A program made the position numbers and the translations under genes. Under the pieces are notes generated by a model, which had not been told where the DNA came from, made no database searches, and saw nothing but the letters and a program-made list of their open reading frames with translations. Source: Rhodospirillum sp. (lineage in GTDB: Bacteria; Pseudomonadota; Alphaproteobacteria; Rhodospirillales; Rhodospirillaceae). Taken from it: a stretch of DNA of 64,000 bases. Each line of letters begins with the position of its first letter. Position 1 is the first letter of the stretch. This document shows, piece by piece, positions 37,367 to 46,544 of the stretch. Where the stretch lies: positions 1 through 64,000 of the forward strand of contig JAIOYK010000006.1 in NCBI GenBank assembly GCA_021741145.1. Direction: 5' to 3'.

Positions 37367-38389
37367 ATGGATGGATTGCATTACCCGGGTGACACGGCGC
37401 GCGATGAAACGCTTGAGGGTCTGTCCAGCATGTCCAGCCACGCCGCCCACCAGCATACCATCAAAGCCGCCATTTCCTGCACCGGCATCGGTGTCCACAA
37501 AGGCCAAGAGACGACCCTGGTCCTGCGCCCCGCCGCTCCCGACACCGGCATCGTCTTCCGCCGCGTCGACCTGCCCGATGATCGCAACGAAATCCCCGTT
37601 AGCGCCCAGGCCGTGGTCGACGGGCGCCTTTGCACCACCATCGGCAATGCCCAGGGCACCACGGTTTCCACCGTCGAACACCTGATGGCCGCGCTTGCCT
37701 CCCTGTCCATCGACAACATGATCGCCGAGGTCGATGGCCCCGAACTGCCGATCATGGACGGCTCCGCGGCCCCCTTCGTGTTCCTCCTGGATTGCGCGGG
37801 CCGAGCCGAACAGGACGTGCCCCGCCGGGCCATTCGCGTGCTGAAAAGCGTCACCGTCTCCGACGGGTCTGTCTCCGCCACCCTGCGCCCCGCCGAGCGC
37901 GGCCTGACCCTGGATTTCGAGATCGATTTCAAAGCCCGGGCCATTGGCCGTCAGTATTGCCACCTCTCCTTGTCTTCGGACCTGTTCCGCGACCATATCG
38001 CCCGCGCCCGCACCTTCGGTCTGCGCGAGGATGTGGAAAAGCTCCATGCCGTCGGTTTGGGCCTGGGCGGATCCCTGGACAACGCGGTGGTGGTGGATGA
38101 CGACAAGGTCCTGAACGAGGACGGACTCCGGTACCGGGAGGAATTCGTCCGTCACAAAACCCTGGACGCCATCGGCGACCTGTACATGCAGGGTCTGCCC
38201 CTCATTGGCCACTACCAGGGCCTGCGCTCCAGCCACCACCACAACAATCTCCTGCTCCGCGCCCTGCTCGCCGATCCCGAGGCCTTCGAGATCACCGAAG
38301 TGGATGCCCGTGATCTGGAAGCCCCCATTCGTCGGGGCGGGTTCCACGCCACCCGGCTGGGTGAGGCCAACGAAGCCCAGGTCGCCTGA
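37367..38389 (+). CDS. lpxC: UDP-3-O-acyl-N-acetylglucosamine deacetylase
   Basis: 340 residues; AAAGGGGAACGG precedes the ATG, and an internal ATG at 37430 is a possible alternative since homology begins only at about residue 30. Family motifs: ISCTGIGVHKGQETTLVLRPA, VSTVEHLMAALASLSIDN (first zinc His), PELPIMDGSAAPFV, ARTFGLREDVEKLHAVGLGLGGSLDN and RHKTLDAIGDLYMQG (second His and Asp zinc ligands). It performs the first committed step of lipid A synthesis. The location after ftsZ is common in proteobacteria. Confidence 0.97.
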   Translation: MDGLHYPGDTARDETLEGLSSMSSHAAHQHTIKAAISCTGIGVHKGQETTLVLRPAAPDTGIVFRRVDLPDDRNEIPVSAQAVVDGRLCTTIGNAQGTTVSTVEHLMAALASLSIDNMIAEVDGPELPIMDGSAAPFVFLLDCAGRAEQDVPRRAIRVLKSVTVSDGSVSATLRPAERGLTLDFEIDFKARAIGRQYCHLSLSSDLFRDHIARARTFGLREDVEKLHAVGLGLGGSLDNAVVVDDDKVLNEDGLRYREEFVRHKTLDAIGDLYMQGLPLIGHYQGLRSSHHHNNLLLRALLADPEAFEITEVDARDLEAPIRRGGFHATRLGEANEAQVA

Positions 38390-38427
38390 GGGCTGTTGCC
38401 AGTTTTTTACCCGCTTCGTGCCCACCC

Positions 38428-38488
38428 GCTTCGCGGATGGAGCGTGTTTTTTGCCCATCGGCTTCGCGGATGGAGCCGGTGGGGCTCC
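38428..38488 (+). terminator. Repeat and hairpin after lpxC
   Basis: GCTTCGCGGATGGAGC occurs twice (38428-38443 and 38461-38476), a 33-bp period. The second copy runs into a hairpin, GGAGCC-GGTGG-GGCTCC (38472-38488), while the first is followed by a GTGTTTTTTG run. Together they are a probable end point for lpxC transcripts. The rest of the 254-nt gap to bamD shows no gene. Confidence 0.45.
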
Positions 38489-38643
38489 CTTCACGGCCAT
38501 TTCCCCACCAAGATCCCCTCAATGGGCCTTGCCCCGCTCCGGTTCCCCCATGATATAGTGCGCCGGCCTGGATCCCTTCGATCCGCGCCTGCCGCCTTTG
38601 TCTTTCGTTCCCCTTTCCATGTAGCGACCCAGGACCGGAGCCC

Positions 38644-39504
38644 ATGACAGTCAATCGGCCTTCCCCTCCCCGGTCTTCCACCGGACGGCCCTCCCCCCGC
38701 CGCGCCCTCCTGGCCGCCACGCTCACCCTGGGATTGGGGTTCGGACTCGTGGGCTGTTCCGGAGACGACAAGCCGGAATATGTGGAGCGCCCGGTGGAGG
38801 AGCTGTACAACGAAGCCGTTGATCTGCTGAACGCCGCCAATTTCGAGGATGCGTCCAAGGCTTTCGACGAGGTGGAGCGCCAGCATCCCTATTCCTCCTG
38901 GGCCACCAAGGCGCAGATCATGGCCGCCTACGCGCTCTACGAGAACAATGCCTACGACGACGCCGTGGTCGCCCTGAACCGCTTCATCGAATTGCACCCG
39001 GGCAACCGGGACATCGCCTATGCCTATTATCTGCGGGGTCTGTGCTTCTACGAACAGATCGCCGATGCCCGGCGGGACCAGCAGATCACCCGTCAGGCCA
39101 TGTCCAACCTGCGTGAAGTGGTGAGCCGCTTCCCCGATTCTCCCTATGCCAGGGACGCCCGGTTGAAGATTGATCTGGCCAACGACCACCTGGCGGGTCA
39201 CGAGATGGGAATCGGCCGGTTCTATCTGGACCATCTGGACTATCTGGCGGCCCTGAACCGGTTCCGTACCGTGGTGGAGCGGTTCGACCGCACCACCCAC
39301 GTGCCCGAGGCCCTCTACCGCATGGCCGAGGTCAATACCATCCTTGGCCTGAACGAGGAGGCCAAACGCGTGGCCGCTGTCCTCGGATACAATTTCCCGG
39401 GCAGCGACTGGTACGCCGATGCCTATGGATTGGTGACCGGAAACAGCTCCTACGAACCCACGGCGGACACCCGCTGGTACGATTCCCTGACAAGTTGGCT
39501 ATAG
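38644..39504 (+). CDS. bamD: Outer membrane assembly lipoprotein BamD
   Basis: 286 residues. The signal peptide has a basic start, then LLAATLTLGLGFGLVGCSGDD with the lipobox Cys in LVGC. Five TPR-like repeats follow, beginning PVEELYNEAVDLLNAANFEDASKAFDEVERQHPYSSWATKAQIM, the typical BamD/YfiO opening. It anchors to the inner face of the outer membrane and helps BamA fold beta-barrel proteins. It is 16 nt before recN, a frequent pairing in alphaproteobacteria. Confidence 0.96.
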   Translation: MTVNRPSPPRSSTGRPSPRRALLAATLTLGLGFGLVGCSGDDKPEYVERPVEELYNEAVDLLNAANFEDASKAFDEVERQHPYSSWATKAQIMAAYALYENNAYDDAVVALNRFIELHPGNRDIAYAYYLRGLCFYEQIADARRDQQITRQAMSNLREVVSRFPDSPYARDARLKIDLANDHLAGHEMGIGRFYLDHLDYLAALNRFRTVVERFDRTTHVPEALYRMAEVNTILGLNEEAKRVAAVLGYNFPGSDWYADAYGLVTGNSSYEPTADTRWYDSLTSWL

Positions 39505-39520
39505 GAAACAAAGAGCACCC

Positions 39521-41194
39521 ATGCTCACCTTCCTGTCCATCCGGGACGTGGTCCTGATCGAACGGCTGGATCTACGGTTCACCCATGGCCTGGGCGTTTT
39601 CACCGGCGAAACCGGCGCCGGTAAATCCATCCTGCTGGACAGCCTGTCCCTGGCTCTGGGTGCCCGCGCCGACAGCGGTCTGGTCCGCCGGGGCGCCAAC
39701 CAATTGGCGGTCAGCGCGGAGTTCACCATCGCTCCCGACCACCCCGTCCGCGCCCTCCTGGCCGAGGCCGACTTGGCCATCGCCCCGAACGAGTCGGTTG
39801 TCGTGCGCCGGGTGGTCACCGCGGATGGTCGCAGCCGGGCCCATGTGAACGACCAGCCCACCAGCGTCGGTATGCTCAAGCGCATCGGCGACGGGTTGGT
39901 GGAAATCCATGGCCAGTTCGAAAGCCATGGTCTGCTTGACCCCACCACCCATCGGAGCGTGCTCGACGCCTTCGGCGGCCCCGGCAAGGCCGCGCTGACC
40001 AGGACCGAGGCGGCCCATGCCACCTGGGCCGCGGCCGCCAAGGCTCGCCAGACCGCCGAGCGCGTCCTGGCCAAGGCCCGGGCCGAGGAAGATCTGCTCC
40101 GCCATATGCTCGGCGAATTGGAAGCCCTTGCCCCCAAACAGGGGGAAGAGAGCCAACTGGCCGACGAGCGCGCGATGCTGATGAACGGCGAGAAGCTGGC
40201 GGAGGGTCTGACCGCCGGACTCGCCGCCCTATCCGAACCGCAATCCGTCGAGACGGCTCTGCGTCAGGCCATGCGCGCCCTGGAGCGCATCGTCCCCATG
40301 GCCGGACAGCGACTGGACCCCATCATCGAGGGGTTGGACCGGGCCGCCGTGGAGACCGCGGAGGCCCAAGGCCAGTTGGAGGCCGTGGCCGCCGGGCTCG
40401 ACATGGATCCCCGCCGCCTGGAAACGGTGGAGGAGCGCCTGTTCGCCCTGCGGAGCCTCTCCCGCAAGCACGGTTGCACCGTCGATGCCCTGCCCGCCCT
40501 GCTGGAGGACACCCGGGCCAAACTGACCGCCCTGGACGGGGATGGAGACGCCGTGGCCGGTCTGATGAAGACCGAACGGACCGCCCGCCAGACCTTCCTG
40601 GAGGCCGCCCGGGTCCTCTCCCAGGCACGCCAAGCCGCGGCCGGAGCGTTGGACGCCGCGGTTGCCGGGGAACTGCCGCCCCTGAAGCTGGAGCGGGCGC
40701 GCTTCGTGACGACGGTCGAGGACCTGCCCGAAGACCAATGGGGTCCCGAGGGCCTGGACCGGGTGACCTTCCTGGTCGCCACCAACCCGGGGTCCGACCC
40801 GGGGCAGATCCACAAGATCGCCAGTGGCGGCGAATTGGCGCGTTTCATGTTGGCGCTGAAGGTGGTGCTGGCCCGCTCCGGCACCGTGCCCACCCTGGTC
40901 TTCGACGAAGTGGACGCGGGCATTGGCGGCGCCACGGCGGCCGCGGTCGGGGAACGCCTCGCCCGCCTGGGCCAGGATGTCCAGGTGTTGGTCGTCACCC
41001 ATTCGCCCCAGGTGGCCGCCACGGGCCGGGGTCACTACAAGGTCCAGAAGTCCGACGACGACAAGGGGGGCGTGGGCACCACCGTGCGCGAACTCTCCGC
41101 CGAGGAACGGCTGGAGGAAGTGGCCCGCATGTTATCCGGAGCCGAAATCACCGCCCAGGCCCGCGCGGCCGCGGAGAGCCTGCTCGCCCGGTAA
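39521..41194 (+). CDS. recN: DNA repair protein RecN
   Basis: 557 residues. SMC-like layout: the N-terminal half opens MLTFLSIRDVVLIERLDLRF with Walker A FTGETGAGKSILLDSLSLALG; a long coiled coil spans the middle (TRTEAAHATWAAAAKARQTAERVLAKARAEEDLL). The C-terminal half has the signature KIASGGELARFMLALKVVLA and Walker B PTLVFDEVDAGIGGATAAAVG. It acts in double-strand break repair by recombination. No LexA-type site is seen in front of it. Confidence 0.97.
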   Translation: MLTFLSIRDVVLIERLDLRFTHGLGVFTGETGAGKSILLDSLSLALGARADSGLVRRGANQLAVSAEFTIAPDHPVRALLAEADLAIAPNESVVVRRVVTADGRSRAHVNDQPTSVGMLKRIGDGLVEIHGQFESHGLLDPTTHRSVLDAFGGPGKAALTRTEAAHATWAAAAKARQTAERVLAKARAEEDLLRHMLGELEALAPKQGEESQLADERAMLMNGEKLAEGLTAGLAALSEPQSVETALRQAMRALERIVPMAGQRLDPIIEGLDRAAVETAEAQGQLEAVAAGLDMDPRRLETVEERLFALRSLSRKHGCTVDALPALLEDTRAKLTALDGDGDAVAGLMKTERTARQTFLEAARVLSQARQAAAGALDAAVAGELPPLKLERARFVTTVEDLPEDQWGPEGLDRVTFLVATNPGSDPGQIHKIASGGELARFMLALKVVLARSGTVPTLVFDEVDAGIGGATAAAVGERLARLGQDVQVLVVTHSPQVAATGRGHYKVQKSDDDKGGVGTTVRELSAEERLEEVARMLSGAEITAQARAAAESLLAR

Positions 41195-41286
41195 TCCGAC
41201 CGGATCCCGATCCACCGTTGGACAATGAGAGCCGGGATGTGTAAACCATCCGGCCCTTTTTCCCGTGTCGGACGAGGACATCCGCG

Positions 41287-42558
41287 ATGCATTGTGGCCT
41301 GGATTTTGGAACCAGCAATTCGACCCTGGGCATGGTCGAGGATGGCATGCCCCACCTCCTGGCCCTCCAGGGTGGTCGCCGGGCCCTGCCCACGGCCATT
41401 TTCTACGCCGAGACCGGAGGCGCCCCCTTGATCGGCCATGACGCCGTCCGGGCCTACCTGGATGGCGAGGAAGGGCGGCTTCTCCGGTCCATCAAATCCA
41501 TCCTGGGCACCAGTCTGATCGACGAGAGCACCCGCATCGGCCGGGGCCGTCTGCCCCTGAAGCAGGCCATCGGAGATTACATTGGCCGCTTCAAACGGTT
41601 GGCGGAAGCCGAGAAGGATGCGGAGATCACCACCGTGGTCCATGGTCGCCCCGTCCATTTCGTCGACGACGACCCGGTCGGAGACCAAGCCGCCGAGGAC
41701 AGCCTAAGGGAAATCCTGCGAGGCCTGGGGTTCAAGCATATCGAATTCCAGGTGGAACCCCTCGCCGCCGCCCGCCATTTCGCCCACCGCTTCACCCGGG
41801 AGGCCCTGGCCCTGGTCGTCGACATCGGCGGCGGCACCTCCGACTTCTCCACGGTCCATATCCGCCCCGGCCCAGGGGGGAGGCCCGGCGGCGGCGGGTT
41901 TGGTCACATGGAGATCCTCGGCAACCATGGCATCCGTCTGGGCGGCACGAATTTCGATCAAGTCCTCAGTTTCAACGAGGTCATGCCCCATTTCGGGCGG
42001 GGCGTTCCCCTGGGCGATAAGGCCATGGCGCCCCCCAATTGGATTTACGCCGACCTGTCGTCGTGGCCGCGAATCCAGTCCCTTTACAGCCAACAGGCCC
42101 TGAACGACGTGAAGGCCCTGGTCCGACGGAGCGGAGACGATCCCCGGTTCGAGCGGTTGTATGCCATCGTCTATGAACAGCTTGGCCACCATCTGGCCGG
42201 CGATGTGGAGGCGGCGAAGATCGCCCTGTCCCGGGACGTGGCGACGGCCCTGGATCTTGGGTACATCGAGCGGGATTTCTCGTTGCCCCTGGTCGTCCAG
42301 GACCTGGAGAACGCCTTGGTTGACTCCCTGGAACGCCTGGAAGGCGCCATGGACGCCTGCCTGAGAGGCAGCGGTCTGGGCCGGGAGCGGATTGATCTGC
42401 TGGTGCTGACGGGAGGATCGACGGAAATGCCGCTCCTTCAGGCCCAACTCCGCCGCCTGTTCCCGGAAGCGACCCTGGAACCCTGCGACACGTTCGGCGC
42501 CGTCGGCAGCGGTTTGGCCCTGGAGGCGGAAGCCCTGTTCGGGCCGAAGAAGGAGTGA
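41287..42558 (+). CDS. YegD-like Hsp70-family protein
   Basis: 423 residues. The actin/Hsp70 ATPase fold is clear: MHCGLDFGTSNSTLGMV (phosphate 1), ALALVVDIGGGTSDFSTVHI (phosphate 2) and LLVLTGGSTEMPLLQAQLRRLFPEATLEPCDTFGAVGSGLAL (adenosine loop). There is no separate substrate-binding domain of the DnaK type; the protein stops after the ATPase, as in E. coli YegD. A Gly-rich insert (RPGPGGRPGGGGFGH) sits after phosphate 2. Clients are unknown. It ends 10 nt from the convergent tetR gene. Confidence 0.88.
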   Translation: MHCGLDFGTSNSTLGMVEDGMPHLLALQGGRRALPTAIFYAETGGAPLIGHDAVRAYLDGEEGRLLRSIKSILGTSLIDESTRIGRGRLPLKQAIGDYIGRFKRLAEAEKDAEITTVVHGRPVHFVDDDPVGDQAAEDSLREILRGLGFKHIEFQVEPLAAARHFAHRFTREALALVVDIGGGTSDFSTVHIRPGPGGRPGGGGFGHMEILGNHGIRLGGTNFDQVLSFNEVMPHFGRGVPLGDKAMAPPNWIYADLSSWPRIQSLYSQQALNDVKALVRRSGDDPRFERLYAIVYEQLGHHLAGDVEAAKIALSRDVATALDLGYIERDFSLPLVVQDLENALVDSLERLEGAMDACLRGSGLGRERIDLLVLTGGSTEMPLLQAQLRRLFPEATLEPCDTFGAVGSGLALEAEALFGPKKE

Positions 42559-42568
42559 AACAGCCCTG

Positions 42569-43222
42569 TCAGGCTCCATAAGCCTTGAGAAACACCTCGA
42601 CCGCGCTGTCCACGGTGGCGCGAATTTCTTCCGTCGAGGGAGCCTCGCCGATTCCAAACAACTGCGGCTTGACCAACTTCCCCTGGCAGAGGGCGAAGAA
42701 CTGGGAGGCGGCCAGTTCCATGTCGCCCGGAATGACCAGGCGGCCCTCGCCGACCTGATGGGACAGGATCGCCGACAAGCGCGCCACGCCGGAACAGGGA
42801 CCCGTTTCGTAGAACACCCGCCCCACTCTCGGAAACTTCTCCGCGGCGCCCATGACCATGCGGATCAGGGCGATGTGGTCCGGACGCACCATGATCGTTA
42901 CGAAGCTCACCCCCAGACGGGTGAGCAGAACGCGCACGTCCGACTCCGTTTCATCCACTTGGAACATGGTTTCCGCCGCCTTCTGGCGGTCCTGAACCAC
43001 CAGGGCCTCGAACAGGGCTTCCTTGTTGGCGAAGTAAACGTAGAGCGTCCCCTTGGATACTCCCGCGGACTGGGCGATCTGAGCCATGCTCGCGCCATCG
43101 AAGCCCTCGGCCCGGAAAACCCGACGAGCTCCCTCGATGATCTCCCGGCGCTTGGGCTGATCATCCCCCCCAGCATGCGGAGCGGGGGTTGGAAGGCTTG
43201 TGGCACGCATGGCCTTGGACAT
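42569..43222 (-). CDS. TetR-family repressor, likely controls the adjacent EmrAB pump
   Basis: 217 residues. The N-terminal helix-turn-helix reads RREIIEGARRVFRAEGFDGASMAQIAQSAGVSKGTLYVYFANKEALFEALV, a standard TetR domain; the C-terminal ligand domain is of the TetR_C type seen in pump regulators. It is divergent from emrA, and two strong palindromes typical of TetR operators lie between the two genes. It most likely represses the pump and is released by a pump substrate. Several in-frame starts exist; 43222 gives the longest leader. Confidence 0.92.
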   Translation of the reverse strand: MSKAMRATSLPTPAPHAGGDDQPKRREIIEGARRVFRAEGFDGASMAQIAQSAGVSKGTLYVYFANKEALFEALVVQDRQKAAETMFQVDETESDVRVLLTRLGVSFVTIMVRPDHIALIRMVMGAAEKFPRVGRVFYETGPCSGVARLSAILSHQVGEGRLVIPGDMELAASQFFALCQGKLVKPQLFGIGEAPSTEEIRATVDSAVEVFLKAYGA

Positions 43223-43398
43223 TGGATTCCTCGATTACGGTTGATATCTGGATCACAACGGTCAGGACCCCGTTAACAGTATAGGGGTTAGAGACCGGCA
43301 CCGTCGACTGAGTCAAATGGATGATTGGCGTCCGGTGAGACAAAGGCGCGCGCCCAACCCGCCCCCTTCGCCATCCCTGGGTCCGGCGATAAAATGCA

Positions 43399-43454
43399 TT
43401 GACCGAACCGTTCAGTCAATGATAAACGTTCGCACATGACCGAACCGTTCGGTC
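43399..43454. promoter_or_regulatory. Two TetR-type operators in the tetR-emrA intergenic region
   Basis: Operator 1 (43399-43419) is a near-perfect palindrome around GACCGAACCGTTCAGTC. Operator 2 (43438-43454) is the perfect palindrome GACCGAAC-C-GTTCGGTC. Their centres are 37 bp apart. Operator 1 overlaps a TTGACC hexamer that could be the -35 of emrA. Operator 2 covers the upstream in-frame ATG at 43436, which argues for translation starting at 43502. Confidence 0.85.
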
Positions 43455-43501
43455 GCATCATCCAAGATCGATCGAACAGAACCGAAGGAGGGAGAGTTCC
43501 C

Positions 43502-44887
43502 ATGGCTCAAGACAAACCCGAGACGCGCACTGGTCAAGTGACCCGGGTGACCCGGGAGTCTCCCTCCGCCCCTTCCTCGTCCCTTCCTCCCTTAACCGCA
43601 TCCCAGGCTCTTCCCACCCAAGGGTCCAACGCCCCGGCCTCACCCCCGGCCATGGCGCCCCGGGAGTCCGTCGGATCCCCCCCGGCGGTGCGGTCGGAGG
43701 GCGGAGGGAATGGGGGCGCGGTGGCCGCTCCCTCCGGCGCCACCGCGTCCCAGACTCCCCCGCGCAAGAAATCCAAGGCGAAGAAGGTCATTCCCCTGGG
43801 CATCGCCGCGGCCCTCGTGGCCGGTGTCGCCGTTCAGGGCTATGAATGGTGGACCGTTGGCCGCTTCCACGTCTCCACGGACGACGCCTATGTGAAGGCG
43901 GACGTGACCACCGTCGCGGCCAAGGTCGCGGGCTATATCGCCTCCGTTCCCGTGGCCGAAAACCAATGGGTGAAGGCCGGGGACGTGCTCGCGACCCTGG
44001 ACGACGGCGACCTGCGGCTGGCCGTTCGCGCCGCCTCGGACCGTCTGGCCACCCAGGACGCGACCCTGGATCGCCTGAAGCTGGAGGCGACGTCCAGCGG
44101 GTCAGCAATCTCCGAGAACGAAGCGAAGGTTCAGGCGGCGGACGCCGCCTTGGACCGGACCAACCGGGAATTCGACCGCCAGTCCAAACTTGTGCGCAGT
44201 GGCGTGGCCACGGATCGCTCCCTCGATGACGCCAGGGCCAACCGAAACGAAGCCAAGGCCAACCTGGATGCCGCCTGGGCCCAACTGGCGACGGCCACAT
44301 CGGACCAGGCTGTCCTCAAGGCGCGGGTGACCGAGGCGGAGGGGCAACGGGCCGAACTGGCCACCGCCCTGGCCCAGGCCGAGCGGAATCTGACCTTCGC
44401 CACCATCCGCGCCCCCGTGGATGGGGTGGTTGGCAACCGCGCGGTGGAGGTGGGCCAATACATCACCCCGGGCCAACGCCTCGCGGCCCTGGTGCCCCTG
44501 CACGCGGTCTACGTGGACGCCAATTTCAAGGAAACTCAATTGGTGGGCCTGCGTCCCGGCCAGCCCGTGGAGATCGCCATCGATGCCTATCCCAACACGC
44601 CCTTCCATGGCCATGTGGAGAGTATCTCTCCCGCGTCGGGCGCCGAGTTCAGCCTATTGCCCCCGCAAAACGCCACGGGCAACTTCACCAAGATCGTCCA
44701 GCGTCTGCCCGTGCGGGTGGCCTTTGATGGGGTGGACCGCGCCCCCGAGTCCGGCGCCAGCGCGCCCACGCCCCGTCCGGGCATGAGTGTCGTCGTCTCT
44801 GTCGATACCAGGGGCGATACCAAGAGCGACACCAAAAATGAAACCCAGGCGCCAAAGAGTGATCAGGTCGCCGAATCCCGTCCCTAA
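43502..44887 (+). CDS. EmrA-like membrane fusion protein (HlyD family)
   Basis: 461 residues from the ATG at 43502, with GGAGGGAGAG upstream. A long Pro/Ser/Ala-rich cytoplasmic leader (~75 residues) precedes one membrane segment (VIPLGIAAALVAGVAVQGYEWW). Then come the first biotinyl-lipoyl half (VAAKVAGYIASVPVAENQWVKAGDVLATLD), a coiled-coil hairpin and the second half (TFATIRAPVDGVVGNRAVEVGQYITPGQRLAALVPL). It bridges the inner-membrane pump to an outer-membrane channel. It is followed 13 nt later by the MFS pump gene. Confidence 0.92.
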   Translation: MAQDKPETRTGQVTRVTRESPSAPSSSLPPLTASQALPTQGSNAPASPPAMAPRESVGSPPAVRSEGGGNGGAVAAPSGATASQTPPRKKSKAKKVIPLGIAAALVAGVAVQGYEWWTVGRFHVSTDDAYVKADVTTVAAKVAGYIASVPVAENQWVKAGDVLATLDDGDLRLAVRAASDRLATQDATLDRLKLEATSSGSAISENEAKVQAADAALDRTNREFDRQSKLVRSGVATDRSLDDARANRNEAKANLDAAWAQLATATSDQAVLKARVTEAEGQRAELATALAQAERNLTFATIRAPVDGVVGNRAVEVGQYITPGQRLAALVPLHAVYVDANFKETQLVGLRPGQPVEIAIDAYPNTPFHGHVESISPASGAEFSLLPPQNATGNFTKIVQRLPVRVAFDGVDRAPESGASAPTPRPGMSVVVSVDTRGDTKSDTKNETQAPKSDQVAESRP

Positions 44888-44900
44888 GGCAGGTCCACCA

Positions 44901-46478
44901 ATGTCCCAAGCCCCCCTGGCCCTGCCCGCCCCGGCCCCGAAGCCCATCGAGACGAAGCGCCTGTTCGCTTTCATCTGCATGGTTTTCGGCATGTTCATGG
45001 CGATCTTGGACATCCAGATCGTCTCGGCCTCCCTGTCGGAGATTCAGGCGGGGTTATCGGCCAGTCTGGACGAAATCTCCTGGGTGCAGACCGCCTACCT
45101 GATCGCCGAGGTGATCATGATCCCCCTGTCGGGGCTCCTGTCCCGGGCTTTCTCGACGCGCTGGCTGTTCGTGGTCTCCTGCGGGGGATTTACCCTGATG
45201 AGCCTGCTCTGCTCGACGGCGACTTCCATTGACCAGATGATCGTCTATCGGGCCCTCCAGGGATTCGTTGGCGGGGCGATGATCCCCACCACCTTCGCCA
45301 CGGCCTTCACCCTCTTCCCCCGGGAGAAGCAGCATATCATCTCGCCGATCATCGGCCTGGTGGCGACCCTCGCCCCGACCATCGGCCCCACGGTGGGCGG
45401 CTATTTGACCGAACTGTTCTCCTGGCACTGGCTGTTCCTGGTCAACATCCTGCCGGGTATCCTGGTGACCACGGCGACTTTTCTCCTGATCGATTTCGAC
45501 AAACCGGACCTCCCCTTGCTCGACCGCTTCGACTGGTTGGGCCTGGGCTGCATGACCGCCTTCCTGGGCGGCCTGGAATTCGTGCTGGAAGAAGGCCCCG
45601 GCAATGACTGGTTCCAGGACGAGTGGATCACCTTTTTCACCATCGTCTCGACCATGGGCGCCGTCGGCTTTTTTACCCGAGCCTTCACCGCGACGACCCC
45701 CATCGTCGATCTACGGGCCTTCAGCAACCGAAACTTCGCCACGGGTTCCCTGCTCAGCTTCACCATGGGAATCGGCCTTTATGGCCTGACCTACCTGTAT
45801 CCGGTCTATCTGGCGCAAATCCGCGATTACTCGGCCCTGATGATCGGCGAGACCATGTTCGTCACGGGTCTCTGCATGTTCATGACCGCTCCCATCGCCG
45901 GGCGGCTCTCCCGGGTGCTCGATCCCCGGCTGATGATCGGCCTGGGCTTCGTGGGATTCGGCCTGGGGACTTACATGGCCAGCAAGATCACCGCGGACTG
46001 GGATTTCTGGGAGCTGTTCGTGCCCCAAATCCTGCGCGGGGTCTCGCTGATGATCTGCATGGTGCCGATCACCAACATCTCGCTCGGCACCCTGGAGCCC
46101 CAGGCCATCAAGAACGCCTCGGGCCTGTTCAACGTAACCCGGAACCTGGGCGGCGCGGTGGGACTGGCCTTGATCAACACCCTGCTCAATGATCGCACGG
46201 ACCTGCATCTGGCCCGCCTCCGCGAACAGGTGAGTTGGGGGCGGCCCGGCGTGGACGAAGCCCTGGCCCAGATGACCGCCGCCTTCGCCGACCTGGGATC
46301 GAACGCCAGCGCCGCGGCCCTGAATCAGATGACCCTGATCATCCGCCAACAGGCGACGGTGATGGCCTTCGGCGACGTCTTCCTGGCTCTGACCGTCGTC
46401 TTCGTGAGCCTCGTCCTGCTCGCCCCGCTCATGCGCCGTCCCAAGATGGGTCCCGGAGGCGGGGGTGGCGGGCACTGA
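44901..46478 (+). CDS. EmrB-like DHA2-family drug efflux MFS transporter
   Basis: 525 residues from the ATG at 44901; the longer frame only reads back into emrA. Fourteen hydrophobic segments are expected for DHA2. Visible motifs include FGMFMAILDIQIVSASLSEIQAGLSASLDEISWVQTAYLIAEVIMIPLSG (helix 1 and motif D1) and LVATLAPTIGPTVGGYLTELFSWHWLFLVNI (motif C, the antiporter signature). It exports hydrophobic toxic compounds using proton flow. The gene ends at a double hairpin shared with the convergent ABC operon. Confidence 0.93.
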   Translation: MSQAPLALPAPAPKPIETKRLFAFICMVFGMFMAILDIQIVSASLSEIQAGLSASLDEISWVQTAYLIAEVIMIPLSGLLSRAFSTRWLFVVSCGGFTLMSLLCSTATSIDQMIVYRALQGFVGGAMIPTTFATAFTLFPREKQHIISPIIGLVATLAPTIGPTVGGYLTELFSWHWLFLVNILPGILVTTATFLLIDFDKPDLPLLDRFDWLGLGCMTAFLGGLEFVLEEGPGNDWFQDEWITFFTIVSTMGAVGFFTRAFTATTPIVDLRAFSNRNFATGSLLSFTMGIGLYGLTYLYPVYLAQIRDYSALMIGETMFVTGLCMFMTAPIAGRLSRVLDPRLMIGLGFVGFGLGTYMASKITADWDFWELFVPQILRGVSLMICMVPITNISLGTLEPQAIKNASGLFNVTRNLGGAVGLALINTLLNDRTDLHLARLREQVSWGRPGVDEALAQMTAAFADLGSNASAAALNQMTLIIRQQATVMAFGDVFLALTVVFVSLVLLAPLMRRPKMGPGGGGGGH

Positions 46479-46480
46479 CC

Positions 46481-46526
46481 CTGGAGGCTCCGCCTCCAGA
46501 TCTCCGCGGGGAGGCGGCGGCCTCCC
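46481..46526. terminator. Bidirectional double-hairpin terminator region
   Basis: CTGGAGGC-TCC-GCCTCCAG (46481-46499) and GGGAGGC-GGCG-GCCTCCC (46509-46526) are two perfect hairpins side by side in the 66-nt gap between convergent genes. Neither has a T-run. The placement suggests a shared end for both transcripts. Confidence 0.65.
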
Positions 46527-46544
46527 AGACCCTCGGATCCAAGG

